Shown: positions 1 to 10,851, counted from the first letter of the stretch. The stretch is DNA of 54,803 bases from Oscillospiraceae bacterium (GCA_015063725.1 SVTP01000011.1:1-54803); one strand, 5' to 3'. Program-made: numbers and translations. The notes: generated from the letters alone by a model not told the origin.

Positions 1-1
1 A

Positions 2-73
2 TGGGTAGTAAGTAACAATTGCATGGCTGGCAGGCCAATCTCAAGCGCACTTGTGCGCAGCCAGTATTATTAG
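2..73 (+). CDS. Possible 3' end of a gene cut by the window edge
   Basis: The second forward frame is open from the left edge to a TAG at 71-73 and would encode about 23 C-terminal residues ending in QYY. A strong terminator hairpin follows at 96-120, which is what one expects after a plus-strand gene. The fragment is too short to assign to a family, and it may be chance reading of noncoding DNA. Confidence 0.25.
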   Translation, partial: WVVSNNCMAGRPISSALVRSQYY

Positions 74-95
74 GGCTATGCCCGAAAATGAAATA

Positions 96-120
96 CCCCC
101 CGTTTTACGGGGGGATTTTT
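96..120 (+). terminator. Intrinsic terminator
   Basis: A six-pair C/G stem (CCCCCC 96-101, GGGGGG 109-114) is followed by ATTTTTATTTTTT. It would terminate a plus-strand transcript entering from the left edge. Confidence 0.75.
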
Positions 121-151
121 ATTTTTTCTCATTTTTTTGCAAACACAAAAA

Positions 152-188
152 AGAGAACCACAAACTGCGGCTCTCTTTTTCTTTTTTT
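152..188. terminator. Bidirectional terminator after groEL
   Basis: A ten-pair stem with two G-U pairs (152-161 with 167-176, five-base loop) has a T-run on the plus side and an A-run on the other. It can therefore stop groESL transcripts from the right as well as leftover plus-strand transcription. Confidence 0.65.
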
Positions 189-190
189 TG

Positions 191-256
191 TGCGAGTGCT
201 TTTTGGAAGGGGTGCGGGGAAACCTTTTTCGCGAAAAAGGTTTCCCCGCAACATTC
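191..256 (-). repeat. Stop-codon-proximal hairpin repeat, copy 1 (after groEL)
   Basis: Read in the groEL direction, this holds a TTGCGGGG start, a 16-pair palindromic stem (216-247) with a CG/GC centre, then CACCCCTTCCAAAAAGC. The same layout recurs at 28564, 31830, 37256 and 40551, each time just after a stop codon and in gene-sense orientation. The stem lies about 15 bases past the groEL stop. It lacks a following U-run, so it is not a standard intrinsic terminator. Confidence 0.75.
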
Positions 257-264
257 CTAAATCA

Positions 265-1908
<1,644 letters not shown>

Positions 1909-1914
1909 TCAGAA

Positions 1915-2202
1915 TTATTCTACGATAGCGAGAATGTCGCTTTGCTTGACGATGGTGTATTCCACACCGTCCATTTTGACCTCAGTGCCGGAATACTTGC
2001 CGGTGATGACCTTATCGCCAACCTTTACTTCCATGGGGATGAGTGCGCCGTTATCATCGCGCGCACCGGGACCAACGGCTACAACCTCTGCAACCTGGGG
2101 CTTTTCCTGAGCTGCTGCGGTGAGAAGAATACCGGTCTTGGTCTTTTCTTCAGCCTCAACAAGCTTGACCACAACGCGGTCGGAAAGGGGTTTTATGTTC
2201 AT
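1915..2202 (-). CDS. groES: Co-chaperonin GroES
   Basis: A 95-residue 10-kDa co-chaperonin that caps the GroEL chamber. The sequence begins [14 protein letters not shown], the canonical GroES start, and contains the mobile-loop region (KTGILL) and the IVEVGPG-like core. I chose the ATG at 2202 rather than an in-frame ATG at 2262 because the longer form would begin inside the CIRCE operator; AAGGAGG-like sequence lies just upstream of 2202. First gene of the groES-groEL operon. Confidence 0.97.
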   Translation of the reverse strand: MNIKPLSDRVVVKLVEAEEKTKTGILLTAAAQEKPQVAEVVAVGPGARDDNGALIPMEVKVGDKVITGKYSGTEVKMDGVEYTIVKQSDILAIVE

Positions 2203-2255
2203 TTTCAAATTCCTCCTTGTTATTTTGCGAAAAAATATACGAATTTTGTCTGTTT

Positions 2256-2282
2256 TTAGCACTCAAACGCATCGAGTGCTAA
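2256..2282 (-). promoter_or_regulatory. CIRCE operator (HrcA site)
   Basis: A perfect CIRCE inverted repeat: TTAGCACTC, nine bases, GAGTGCTAA. HrcA binds this in Bacillota to repress groESL. It sits between the promoter and groES, covering the likely transcription start. Confidence 0.97.
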
Positions 2283-2292
2283 CTCTGCTATT

Positions 2293-2320
2293 ATTGTATA
2301 CTATTTCTTGGAAAAATCAA
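2293..2320 (-). promoter_or_regulatory. groESL sigma-A promoter
   Basis: On the minus strand TTGATT (2315-2320), a 16-base spacer and TACAAT (2293-2298), directly before the CIRCE operator. The rest of the 260-base gap to 2467 shows only the ribosome binding site of the next gene. Confidence 0.75.
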
Positions 2321-2466
2321 GCCCTTTGGCATATTATTCACATTCTTTTAACAAATTATATTAACTGTTCTTTATGAATGAGATACGAAAAGCGGGAAAG
2401 TGTCGAAGCATAGATTTCTTTGTTTTGGAATACAATAAAAAAAGACATAAGGAGGTGCAAACATCT

Positions 2467-3807
2467 ATGCTGAAATGGTTGTTAACGGGCGGACTGATAC
2501 CGCCGATCCTTTTGGCGGCAGGAGCGTTTTTTCTGTTTTACCTGAGGGGATATCCTTGGCGCGCTCCGCGGCGGATGCTCTCGGCTTTTGTGGGGGAGAA
2601 AAAAGGGGAAGGGACATCGTCCTTTCGCGCCATGATGCTTGCCTTGGCGGGAACGCTTGGGGTGGGGAACATCGTAGGCGTTGCCAACGCCATTGCCATT
2701 GGCGGTGCTGGCGCGGTATTCTGGATGTGGATCTCGGCACTGTTCGCTATGATCCTTAAATACGCCGAAATTCTGTTGGCAGTCTCGCATAGGCGGACTG
2801 ATCAGGATGGAAACCGCTTTGGCGGTGCAATGTATTACATTCGGGATTGCTTTGAGAGCCGTCGGTGGCAGCGTTTGGCGATTGTGATCCCTGCCATCTT
2901 TGCGTTTTTGATGGTGACAAACGCGCTCAGCATTGGGTGCATGGTGCAGGTGCGCGCCGTTGGCGAGACGCTTGACGAGGTGGTCGGCATCCCAACGGTG
3001 TATAGCGGTGTTTTGCTCGTTTTGCTCACACTGCCGCTCCTCGCGCGTGGGATCAAAGGGATCTCGGCACTCACCGAGTATCTCGTTCCCATTATGACGG
3101 CAGGGTACGTGATCCTATCGGTGGCGGTTCTGATCTTGCGCCGCGATGCCTTGGGGGATGCAATGCGCTCCATTTGGCAAGGGGCATTCACGCCCGAGGG
3201 AGCCATTGGCGGCGTGAGCGGATTTTTGCTCTCGCGCGCTTTGCGCGTGGGAACGATGCGCGGACTTCTTTCCAACGAGGGCGGATGCGGAACAGCCCCT
3301 ACAGCACACGCCGAGGCAAACGCAAAAAGCCCTGCCCATCAGGGCGTGTGGGGCATCTTTGAGGTGTTTGTGGATACCATTCTGCTCTGTACCGCGACGG
3401 CACTTGTCATTCTCGTCAGCGGCGTGGAGCTTTCCTCGGGCGGCGTGATGATGACGGTTACGGCGTATTCCTCGGTGCTTGGCGGCTTTGCCGACTGGTT
3501 CTTTTGTGCGGCGGTGTTCTGCTTTGGCTACGCCACGCTTTTGTGCTGGGGAAGCTATGGGATGGAGAGCGTGAAATTCCTCTCCAAAAAGAGGCGCTGG
3601 CGCGTGGTATACGTGCTGGCATTTGGTGCGGCGATCCTGCTTGGCGTGCGGACTGCTCCCGAATTTGTTTGGAACATTGGCGACTTTGGCATTGCCACTA
3701 TGACCGTTATCAATCTGTTTGCGCTTTTCCTTTTGCGAAAGGAGATCTGGCAAGAGACACGTTTGTTTGTGCAAGAAGGGAAGAAGAGGGAAGGTTCCCC
3801 TATATAA
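2467..3807 (+). CDS. AGCS-family amino acid:cation symporter
   Basis: A 446-residue integral membrane protein of the alanine/glycine:cation symporter family, which imports small neutral amino acids with Na+ or H+. The signature region ALAGTLGVGNIVGVANAIAIGG and the following WMWISALF segment match the family, as do about ten hydrophobic spans and the conserved NEGGCGTAPTAHA stretch. The start at 2467 is preceded by AAGGAGGTG at 2449-2457; an earlier in-frame ATG at 2374 lacks such a site and adds a non-homologous leader. Monocistronic as far as can be seen. The exact substrate cannot be read from sequence. Confidence 0.93.
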   Translation: MLKWLLTGGLIPPILLAAGAFFLFYLRGYPWRAPRRMLSAFVGEKKGEGTSSFRAMMLALAGTLGVGNIVGVANAIAIGGAGAVFWMWISALFAMILKYAEILLAVSHRRTDQDGNRFGGAMYYIRDCFESRRWQRLAIVIPAIFAFLMVTNALSIGCMVQVRAVGETLDEVVGIPTVYSGVLLVLLTLPLLARGIKGISALTEYLVPIMTAGYVILSVAVLILRRDALGDAMRSIWQGAFTPEGAIGGVSGFLLSRALRVGTMRGLLSNEGGCGTAPTAHAEANAKSPAHQGVWGIFEVFVDTILLCTATALVILVSGVELSSGGVMMTVTAYSSVLGGFADWFFCAAVFCFGYATLLCWGSYGMESVKFLSKKRRWRVVYVLAFGAAILLGVRTAPEFVWNIGDFGIATMTVINLFALFLLRKEIWQETRLFVQEGKKREGSPI

Positions 3808-3914
3808 AATGAAGAAAAGGCACAAAAGTGTTTGCAAAATGCACACACTGCGTGCTTTTTCATTATCAAAAATGAGAGTATTGTAACAAAATTGATAAAT
3901 TTTCGTCAAACCCC

Positions 3915-3943
3915 TTGTATATTGGAAAAAAATGCGTTATAAT
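3915..3943 (+). promoter_or_regulatory. gap promoter
   Basis: TTGTAT (3915-3920), 17-base spacer, TATAAT (3938-3943), about 70 bases before the gap start codon. The remaining 3808-3914 stretch holds only a weak GCAC/GTGC hairpin with a T-run (about 3838-3862) that could end the symporter transcript. Confidence 0.8.
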
Positions 3944-4014
3944 ATATGCTGTAAGGAAAGGCTTTCCAATGGAAGGTCAACTAAAATTTATTTACAAAAC
4001 GGAGGAATTTTCCA

Positions 4015-5034
4015 ATGGCAAACGTAAAAGTTGCGATTAACGGTTTCGGTCGTATCGGCCGTCTTGCATTCCGTCAAATGTTCGGCGCAAAGGGTTATCA
4101 GGTAGTTGCTATCAACGACCTCACCAAGCCCTCTATGCTCGCTCACCTTCTCAAGTATGATACCGCTCAAGGCAGATACAACCACGACGTTGTTGCTGAT
4201 GACGAAGCAAGCACCATCACCGTAGATGGCAAGACCATTAAGATCTATTCTGAAAAGGACGCTGCTAACCTTCCTTGGAAGAAGCTGAAGGTTGACGTTG
4301 TTCTCGAGTGCACCGGCTTCTACTGCACCCAAGAGAAGTCCATGGCTCACATCAACGCAGGCGCTAAAAAGGTTGTTATCTCTGCTCCCGCAGACAAGGC
4401 TACCAAGACTGTTGTTTACAGCGTAAACGAGGGCATCCTCACCACCGATGATAAGATCATCTCTGCTGCATCCTGCACCACCAACTGCCTCGCTCCTATG
4501 GCAAAGGCTCTCAACGACTACGCACCCATCCAATCCGGCATCATGACCACTGTTCACGCATACACCGGTGACCAGATGATCCTTGACGGTCCTCACAGAA
4601 AGGGTGACCTTCGCCGTGCACGTGCAGGCGCACAAAACATCGTTCCCAACTCCACCGGCGCTGCAAAGGCAATCGGTCTCGTTATTCCCGAGCTCGATGG
4701 CAAGCTGATCGGTTCCGCACAAAGAGTTCCTACCTGCACCGGCTCCACCACCATTCTGGTAGCTGTTGTTAAGGGTAAGGACATCACCAAGGAAGGCATC
4801 AACGAGGCTATGAAGGCTGCTTCTTCCGCATCCTTCGGTTACAACACCGATCCCATCGTTTCTTCCGACGTTATCGGCATCACCTACGGTTCTCTCTTCG
4901 ATGCAACACAGACCATGGTTGCAAAGATCGACGAGGATACCTACCAGGTACAGGTTGTTTCTTGGTACGACAACGAGAACTCCTACACCAGCCAAATGGT
5001 TCGCACCATTAAGTACTTTGCTGAGCTTCAGTAA
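4015..5034 (+). CDS. gap: Glyceraldehyde-3-phosphate dehydrogenase, type I
   Basis: A 339-residue NAD-dependent GAPDH that oxidises glyceraldehyde 3-phosphate to 1,3-bisphosphoglycerate in glycolysis. The N-terminal GFGRIGRL nucleotide-binding loop, the [12 protein letters not shown] active site (nucleophile Cys154) and the C-terminal SWYDNENSY motif are all present. A GGAGG site precedes the ATG. Codon use is extremely biased, consistent with a top-expressed housekeeping gene. It has its own promoter and terminator and is not linked to other glycolytic genes here. Confidence 0.99.
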   Translation: MANVKVAINGFGRIGRLAFRQMFGAKGYQVVAINDLTKPSMLAHLLKYDTAQGRYNHDVVADDEASTITVDGKTIKIYSEKDAANLPWKKLKVDVVLECTGFYCTQEKSMAHINAGAKKVVISAPADKATKTVVYSVNEGILTTDDKIISAASCTTNCLAPMAKALNDYAPIQSGIMTTVHAYTGDQMILDGPHRKGDLRRARAGAQNIVPNSTGAAKAIGLVIPELDGKLIGSAQRVPTCTGSTTILVAVVKGKDITKEGINEAMKAASSASFGYNTDPIVSSDVIGITYGSLFDATQTMVAKIDEDTYQVQVVSWYDNENSYTSQMVRTIKYFAELQ

Positions 5035-5053
5035 TCTACAAACTGAATAAAAC

Positions 5054-5085
5054 AAAAGGGGAAAACCGCAAGGTTTTCCCCTTTT
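5054..5085 (+). terminator. gap terminator
   Basis: A 14-pair stem (AAAAGGGGAAAACC with GGTTTTCCCCTTTT, GCAA loop) ending in TTTTTG. Confidence 0.9.
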
Positions 5086-5144
5086 TGTGTGTGAAAAAGA
5101 TGTGGGGGAACGTAATATTACGTTCCCCCTTGTCTTTACTATTT

Positions 5145-5786
5145 TTACAATTTAGAATACCCAAAGCTATTGACAAGTGCTTCGATTTTTTGACCTGCAC
5201 GGCACATAGGGCACTCGTGCGAGGGGAAGGAAGCGTAGTCGGAGAGGTCGTTGGGGTTGAACACCGATTGAACGGTATGACCCGCGCACTCCTCGACGGT
5301 TGCAAAGATGGAGCAAATGCCCGCAACGTACCCGTTGTAATACTTGATGGCTTCAACAGCTGCTTGCGCGGTATAGCCCGTGGTGACCGATGCCGCCAGA
5401 ATGAGAACATGCTTGCCCACAATCATTGGCAGGATGTTATCGCGGAAGAGCAGTTGACTTCCCACGGTGTGCTCGGGGGTTACCACGTAAATAGTTTGGT
5501 GAGCGTTGAGGTTTGTGAACTCCGTGCGCGTGAGTGCCTCGGCAAGACAGGTACCTATGACTTGCATACCGTCAAGACACAAAATGGTATCTACAATGGT
5601 ACTTGATTTGTAGTGTGGCACCAATTCTCTTGCCACGGCTTGCGCCTCGGAGAGGCGGTTTTTCTGCGTGGTAACGTCAATGTAGTAGTTGGTGTGGCTG
5701 TGTCCGGTTGCAAAATGTCCGGGTGTAACGCGCAAAAAAAGGTCGCGGGTTTTGGTTCTGATTTTGAATGCTTTTTCGTTTGGCAT
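5145..5786 (-). CDS. Orotate phosphoribosyltransferase-like protein with altered PRPP loop
   Basis: A 213-residue type I phosphoribosyltransferase fold, closest in appearance to the PyrE group whose C-terminus carries CPxC...G. Here that motif is ECPMCRAG at 191-198. The hood/core pattern is recognisable and the PRPP-loop region is VLILAASVTTGYT (127-139). In catalytic members the two positions before the hydrophobic residue of this loop are acidic (ED or DD); here both are Ala (131-132), so classical PRPP/Mg chemistry may be lost. Its own consensus promoter is divergent from that of glpK. It may be a nucleotide-sensing or otherwise repurposed relative rather than a biosynthetic OPRT. No other pyrimidine genes are nearby. 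Confidence 0.7.
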   Translation of the reverse strand: MPNEKAFKIRTKTRDLFLRVTPGHFATGHSHTNYYIDVTTQKNRLSEAQAVARELVPHYKSSTIVDTILCLDGMQVIGTCLAEALTRTEFTNLNAHQTIYVVTPEHTVGSQLLFRDNILPMIVGKHVLILAASVTTGYTAQAAVEAIKYYNGYVAGICSIFATVEECAGHTVQSVFNPNDLSDYASFPSHECPMCRAGQKIEALVNSFGYSKL

Positions 5787-5806
5787 AATTTTACCCCTTT
5801 TTTTTC

Positions 5807-5835
5807 ATTGTATCACAGTTTTTTCCATTTGTCAA
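5807..5835 (-). promoter_or_regulatory. Promoter of the OPRT-like gene
   Basis: Minus-strand TTGACA (5830-5835), 17 bases, TACAAT (5807-5812), close to the ATG at 5786. Confidence 0.88.
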
Positions 5836-5873
5836 GAATTTTTTGCTGTCAGGTGCGGTGCGCAAAATTATAC

Positions 5874-5903
5874 TTGACACCGCCCCTCGAATAATGGTAT
5901 AAT
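5874..5903 (+). promoter_or_regulatory. glpK promoter
   Basis: Perfect TTGACA (5874-5879) and TATAAT (5898-5903) hexamers with an 18-base spacer, divergent from the promoter at 5807-5835. Confidence 0.88.
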
Positions 5904-5980
5904 AAATATAGATGAAATTAGAACCTTTTACGCCGTTCTTTTTGCTTGGAGAACGGCATCACAGATACGGAGGAGAACAG

Positions 5981-7495
5981 ATGAAACAATACATTCTTGC
6001 TCTTGATGAAGGCACGACCAGCGCACGCGCGATATTGTTTGATCGCGACGGTCACATCGTTTCTATGGCACAACACGAAATCGCACAGATCTATCCCGCC
6101 CCGGGCTGGGTAGAGCAGGATCCCATGGACATCTATGCAAATCAGTACGCATCTCTGACCGAGTGCATTGCCAAGAGCGGTATCTCGCCCGAGGCGATCG
6201 CGGCGGTTGGTATTACCAATCAGCGCGAAACGGTCATTGTTTGGGAGAGAGCGACCGGAAAGCCTATCTACAACGCCATCGTTTGGCAGTGTCGCCGCAC
6301 GGCGGACCTTTGCGAGGAGCTGGAGCGGGCAGGGCATGCCGAATACGTCCGCAACACCACGGGACTTCGTCTTGATCCCTATTTCAGCGGTACCAAGATC
6401 AAATGGATCCTTGACCACGTAGAGGGCGCACGCGAGCGCGCCAAGGCGGGTGAGTTGATGGTGGGCACGGTTGACACTTGGCTGACATGGAAGCTCACCG
6501 AGGGGCGCGTGTTCGTGACCGACCTGACCAACGCATCGCGCACCATGCTTTGCAATATCCACACGGGCGAGTGGGATGATGAAATGTTGAACATCCTTGA
6601 CATTCCGCGCCAGATGCTCCCCGAAATTCGCAGCAGCAGCGAGGTCTACGGCTATTTTGAATGTATGGGTGCCGAGCTCCCCATCGCGGGCATTGCAGGC
6701 GACCAGCAAGCGGCTCTCTTTGGACAGGGCTGCTTTGAGGCAGGCGAAGCCAAAAATACATACGGCACAGGATGCTTCCTGCTCACGCATACGGGCAACG
6801 ATGCGGTCCACAGTGCAAACGGACTTTTGACGACCATTGCCGCAACCGAGGCAGGTAAGCCCATCGAGTACGCCCTTGAGGGTAGTGTGTTCGTTGGCGG
6901 TGCGGTCATTCGTTGGCTGCGTGACGAGATGAAGCTCATTCACGACGCCAAGGATAGCGAGTATTTTGCCAAAAAGGTAGCCGATTGCGGTGGCGTTTAT
7001 TTTGTTCCCGCATTCACAGGTCTTGGCACTCCCTATTGGGATTCATACGCACGCGGCACGATCGTAGGATTGAGCGCAGGTGTGGGCAAGAACCACATCA
7101 TTCGCGCGGCTCTCGAGTCCATCGCTTACCAAAGTGAGGATCTGCTCGCGGCAATGAACGCCGATATGCAAACCGTTGCAGGTGATGCGCACAAGATCCA
7201 CAGTTTGCGTGTGGACGGCGGCGCATCGGCAAATGGACTCCTGATGCAAATGCAGAGCGATCTTTCGGGCATTGAGGTGCTCCGTTCTGCCAACCCCGAG
7301 GCAACGGCGGCAGGTGCTGCCTACCTTGCAGGTCTTGCAGTGGATTTCTTCCATGGCAGAGAGGAACTCAAAAACAAATTGGGGGCAGGGGAGATCTATC
7401 GCCCTGCTATCGACGAAGCGGCACGCGCCGAGCGTATGAAGGGATGGCACCGCGCCATCAAGGCTTGCCGCACCTTTTCGGAAAGTGAGGAATAA
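5981..7495 (+). CDS. glpK: Glycerol kinase
   Basis: A 504-residue FGGY-family kinase that phosphorylates glycerol to sn-glycerol 3-phosphate. The N-terminal phosphate-binding motif [16 protein letters not shown], the GWVEQDP segment, and the C-terminal FGGY region around [19 protein letters not shown] are intact, with usual family length. The start at 5981 follows GGAGGA with good spacing; an upstream in-frame ATG at 5912 lies too near the promoter to be real. It forms a two-gene operon with a lipase-like hydrolase whose start is two bases after the glpK stop, suggesting use of glycerol freed from lipids. Confidence 0.97.
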   Translation: MKQYILALDEGTTSARAILFDRDGHIVSMAQHEIAQIYPAPGWVEQDPMDIYANQYASLTECIAKSGISPEAIAAVGITNQRETVIVWERATGKPIYNAIVWQCRRTADLCEELERAGHAEYVRNTTGLRLDPYFSGTKIKWILDHVEGARERAKAGELMVGTVDTWLTWKLTEGRVFVTDLTNASRTMLCNIHTGEWDDEMLNILDIPRQMLPEIRSSSEVYGYFECMGAELPIAGIAGDQQAALFGQGCFEAGEAKNTYGTGCFLLTHTGNDAVHSANGLLTTIAATEAGKPIEYALEGSVFVGGAVIRWLRDEMKLIHDAKDSEYFAKKVADCGGVYFVPAFTGLGTPYWDSYARGTIVGLSAGVGKNHIIRAALESIAYQSEDLLAAMNADMQTVAGDAHKIHSLRVDGGASANGLLMQMQSDLSGIEVLRSANPEATAAGAAYLAGLAVDFFHGREELKNKLGAGEIYRPAIDEAARAERMKGWHRAIKACRTFSESEE

Positions 7496-7497
7496 TT

Positions 7498-8436
7498 ATG
7501 GCAGTTAAAAAACTGGAGCTCAAGGTTTTATCGTCTAACGGTGTTCACAAATTGGCAGGCGTGGTCTTTTTGCCCACAACAAAAAAGCCTGTTGGATTCT
7601 TTCAGGTCGTGCACGGCATGACCGAATACATCGGTCGCTATGAGCGCTTTATGACAGAAATGGCAGAGGCAGGCTGGATCTGCTTTGGTCACGATCACCT
7701 CGGTCACGGTCACACCGTCAACAGCAAAAGCGAGCTTGGCTTTATCGCATCCGAGGGTGGTGCCGATCTGTTGCAACGCGATGTCAGAAAGGTAGCCGAT
7801 GCCGTTATCAAGCATTACACCCCCGAGGGCACAAAATTGCCCTACGTCCTGATGGGGCATAGCATGGGCTCGTTTGTCGTCCGTCTTGCCGTTGAAAAGA
7901 AGTATGTTCAACCCGACAAACTCATTGTTATGGGAACGGGCGGCCCCAACCCCGTAGCAGGCTTGGGATTGATTTTGATTAAGATTATCAAAGCATTGCG
8001 CGGCGAGCGTCATATCTCCAAGCTGCTTGAAAACATGGCGTTTGGCAACTATAACGAGGCATGGGGCGGCGGAACCGAAGCCGATCCCGATCCGTGGCTG
8101 ACATCCGATTATGAGGTGCGCATGCGCTACAATGCCGATCCGCTTTGCACCTTTAAATTTACTGTGAGCGCTATGGGCGACCTGATCACCCTGACCAAGG
8201 AAGCCAACCGCAAGGAATGGTTCCAAAACATGCCCAAAAACGTTCCTGTCCTCTTGGTTTCGGGTGAGCTTGATCCCGTTGGCGACTTTACCGAGGGCGT
8301 TGATAAAGTGCATACCAAGCTCCTCAAAGCAGGCGTTACGTCGGTTATGAAGATCTACGAAAATGCCCGCCACGAGATCCTTAACGATATCTCCTATGGC
8401 GACGTTGTAAGAGATATTCTTGCGTTTTGTAAGTAA
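7498..8436 (+). CDS. Alpha/beta hydrolase, monoacylglycerol lipase/lysophospholipase type
   Basis: A 312-residue serine hydrolase resembling PldB/monoglyceride lipases. The oxyanion-side motif HGMTEYIGRY (residues 39-48), the DHLGHG block (66-71), the nucleophile elbow GHSMGS with Ser122, a likely catalytic Asp near 259 (SGELDP) and His292 (ARHE) are all present. No signal peptide is seen, so it probably acts in the cytoplasm on monoacylglycerol or lysophospholipid. It begins two bases after the glycerol kinase stop and is probably translationally coupled to it; the pair could release glycerol and phosphorylate it. Confidence 0.88.
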   Translation: MAVKKLELKVLSSNGVHKLAGVVFLPTTKKPVGFFQVVHGMTEYIGRYERFMTEMAEAGWICFGHDHLGHGHTVNSKSELGFIASEGGADLLQRDVRKVADAVIKHYTPEGTKLPYVLMGHSMGSFVVRLAVEKKYVQPDKLIVMGTGGPNPVAGLGLILIKIIKALRGERHISKLLENMAFGNYNEAWGGGTEADPDPWLTSDYEVRMRYNADPLCTFKFTVSAMGDLITLTKEANRKEWFQNMPKNVPVLLVSGELDPVGDFTEGVDKVHTKLLKAGVTSVMKIYENARHEILNDISYGDVVRDILAFCK

Positions 8437-8453
8437 TTGATAACAGGTACACA

Positions 8454-8485
8454 AAAAAGGACGAGGAAATTTCCTCGTCCTTTTA
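8454..8485. terminator. Convergent bidirectional terminator
   Basis: AAAAAGGACGAGGAAA pairs with TTTCCTCGTCCTTTTT. It serves the hydrolase on the plus strand and the GH2 gene on the minus strand. Confidence 0.88.
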
Positions 8486-8494
8486 TTATCTGTT

Positions 8495-10780
8495 TTATTT
8501 CTTCAGGTTCTTAGGCTTTCTAATGCGGTTGAGTTGCTTGTTGATGTCGAGCAGCTCTTCCTTGGTAAAGGAGACATTCATCATGCCCATCATACTGGTC
8601 AGGCGCAAAACGCTAAAGCCGCCAAGCATTTGCATCATGCCGCCCATAGCGCCGCCCTTGAGGTCAACCTCAAAGCCGCCGGACTTCTTTTCGCCCTTAT
8701 CGTTCTTGCCCTCGCTCATCTTCTTTTTGAGCTTGAGACCCATAGAAGCGAACCAGAGCTTGCCGCGCAGGGACTGCATAATGTCAGAGATCTTGTCATT
8801 GAGGGAGTATCTGCCTTCAATTTCAACAACGTCAAACCAGTTCAGCACTGCACCAACCTCGCGCAGTACGTAGTCCATATTCATTTCGTCAACCTTGCGG
8901 ATCTTGCCCTCGTCGGTGCATTCGCCTGCTTTTGCAACAATGGTGCTCTCGCCAACGTTCTTGACTTCAAAGTAGAAGAAGTGATCCTCGGCAGTCTTTT
9001 TGCCAATGCTCTCGCCGTTTACAAAGAGCTCAACCTCGGGCAGGTTGGAGTAAACGGTAACCTTGGTAACATCCTCAACGCGGTCAACGTATCTCTTGCC
9101 GCACAGGTGAACGAAGGGATCGACCTCGGGGGATACAAGCCATGCCTTGTAAGCATAGAAGGAGTCCTTCTTATACTTACGGTCGATGGTGACCAAGCCC
9201 TTGTGGTTTTGTCCGTTTTCGCCGCCCTCTGCTCTTGCATCGGCGCCAAAGTCAAACATATTCCAAACGTGGGTTGCCCACATATACTTACGGGTAAAGA
9301 GCTGCTTGATGAGCTCCTCGTGATAGAATGCCTGATATTCCTCGGTATAGTCGCCTTGTCTGGGGGTGCTGGTGTGCCAGTTGAGCGCCTCGCAGCCGTA
9401 CTCGGAGCAGCCGATCGGAATATTGGGATGCATTTCGTGGAATTTATCGAACCAGGGGCCGTTCATAGTGGTGTCACCGCCGTACCAACCAAAGTAGTGG
9501 TTGTAGGAAACAACGTCGGGGATGAGCAGGTAGGGGTCATCCATTTTGCACATCGAAACAGCCGCAATGGTGGTCAGACGTGTCTTGTCCATCTCGTGGC
9601 AAAGGTCATTGAGGATGCGATGGTTTTCCAAGAGATCCTCGGTAGAGCCACCGATGGAGATCTCGTTGGAAAGTCCCCAAACAACGATGGATGCATGGTT
9701 ATAGTTTTGGGTGACGAGCTCCTTCATCTGTGTGATGGTGTTCTCGCGAGCGGTGGGCATGTGACGGGAGATGTAGGGGATCTCTGCCCAGATAACCAGA
9801 CCGCGTTCGTCGCACAGATCATAGAAGTATTGGTCGTGCTGATAGTGCGCAAGACGAATGGTGGTAGCACCCATTTCACAAATGAGGTCCATATCCTCTT
9901 CGTGGTGCTCGGGGAGCAGAGCGTTACCAAAGCCCCATCTATCCTGGTGACGGGATACACCGCGCAGGGGGTACTCCTCTCCGTTGAGGATGAAGCCGTT
10001 TTGGGGATCGATACGGAAGGTGCGGCAACCAAAGCGATTGCATACGTTATCAATCACTTCGCCATTTTCAACGATCTCAACCTCGCAGCAGTAGAGGTAA
10101 GGATCGCGGCGACCGTGCCACAGGTGAACGTTCTCAAGGTTGAAGTTCACGGTGGTGTCGGTGCTCTCGATTTTGGCGATCTCGTTTTCTTCCTTATCGT
10201 AAAGGGTGTAAACCAGCTTTTGCGCGGGGGTGAGGTCCTTAACAAATACCTTGACCTCAACGTTTGCGTTCTTGCCTTCAACGGTGGGGGTGATCATCAA
10301 GCCGGGGCCGCCATAGTAGTCAAGGTCAAAGTGAGACTTGTTAACGGCGATCAGGTTTACGTCACGGTAGATACCGCCGTAGAAGGTGAAGTCTGCCATT
10401 TGGGGGTAGACGGTATCGTTGATGGTGTTCTCAACAACAATGGCGATCTCGGTCTTGTCCGCGATCTTTTCGGTGATGTTGACGCGCCAAGTAGAGTAAC
10501 CGCCATCGTGATGCGCGAGCTTTGTGCCGCCAACGTAAACGTCGGCAGACGCGTTGGTGCCGCGCAGTTCAAGGTAATAAAGGTCTGCCTCGGGCAGATC
10601 AGCCTTGTTCAGTGTTTTGTGGTAAACGCAGTGACCACGGAAGTAGTCGTTGCCGCCGTCCATGCCGTCAACGGCATTCCAGGAGTGGGGCAGGTTGACG
10701 CTCTCGCCTTGGCGAGAAGCGATATCGGTGCTGTCCTTTACAAACAGCCAATCCTTGTTCAAACTAACAATATTTCTCAC
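8495..10780 (-). CDS. Glycoside hydrolase family 2 (beta-galactosidase/beta-glucuronidase type)
   Basis: A 761-residue GH2 enzyme. The order is jelly-roll (about 10-150), immunoglobulin-like domain (about 155-260) and TIM barrel (about 262-560). Catalytic Glu373 lies in VVWGLSNEIS (acid/base) and Glu460 in IGCSEYG (nucleophile). No signal peptide is present, so it acts on imported oligosaccharide. The start is GTG at 10780 after AAAGGATAG. The last ~100 residues are unusual: a Lys/Gly stretch followed by a Met-rich segment (GAMGGMMQMLGGFSV, then SMMGMMNVS). The gene lies downstream of a GPH symporter and a galactose-binding-like lipoprotein. Substrate (galactoside or glucuronide) is undetermined. 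Confidence 0.93.
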   Translation of the reverse strand: MRNIVSLNKDWLFVKDSTDIASRQGESVNLPHSWNAVDGMDGGNDYFRGHCVYHKTLNKADLPEADLYYLELRGTNASADVYVGGTKLAHHDGGYSTWRVNITEKIADKTEIAIVVENTINDTVYPQMADFTFYGGIYRDVNLIAVNKSHFDLDYYGGPGLMITPTVEGKNANVEVKVFVKDLTPAQKLVYTLYDKEENEIAKIESTDTTVNFNLENVHLWHGRRDPYLYCCEVEIVENGEVIDNVCNRFGCRTFRIDPQNGFILNGEEYPLRGVSRHQDRWGFGNALLPEHHEEDMDLICEMGATTIRLAHYQHDQYFYDLCDERGLVIWAEIPYISRHMPTARENTITQMKELVTQNYNHASIVVWGLSNEISIGGSTEDLLENHRILNDLCHEMDKTRLTTIAAVSMCKMDDPYLLIPDVVSYNHYFGWYGGDTTMNGPWFDKFHEMHPNIPIGCSEYGCEALNWHTSTPRQGDYTEEYQAFYHEELIKQLFTRKYMWATHVWNMFDFGADARAEGGENGQNHKGLVTIDRKYKKDSFYAYKAWLVSPEVDPFVHLCGKRYVDRVEDVTKVTVYSNLPEVELFVNGESIGKKTAEDHFFYFEVKNVGESTIVAKAGECTDEGKIRKVDEMNMDYVLREVGAVLNWFDVVEIEGRYSLNDKISDIMQSLRGKLWFASMGLKLKKKMSEGKNDKGEKKSGGFEVDLKGGAMGGMMQMLGGFSVLRLTSMMGMMNVSFTKEELLDINKQLNRIRKPKNLKK

Positions 10781-10851
10781 GGTAATCTATCCTTTCAATG
10801 CGTTTTGTGAAATATTCTCTATATTTTGGAAGGGAATTTTCCCCCTAAAAC

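Noticed and set aside
8534-10810. A 758-codon plus-strand frame opposite the GH2 gene
   Set aside because: Antisense shadow; GH2 catalytic motifs support the minus-strand reading.
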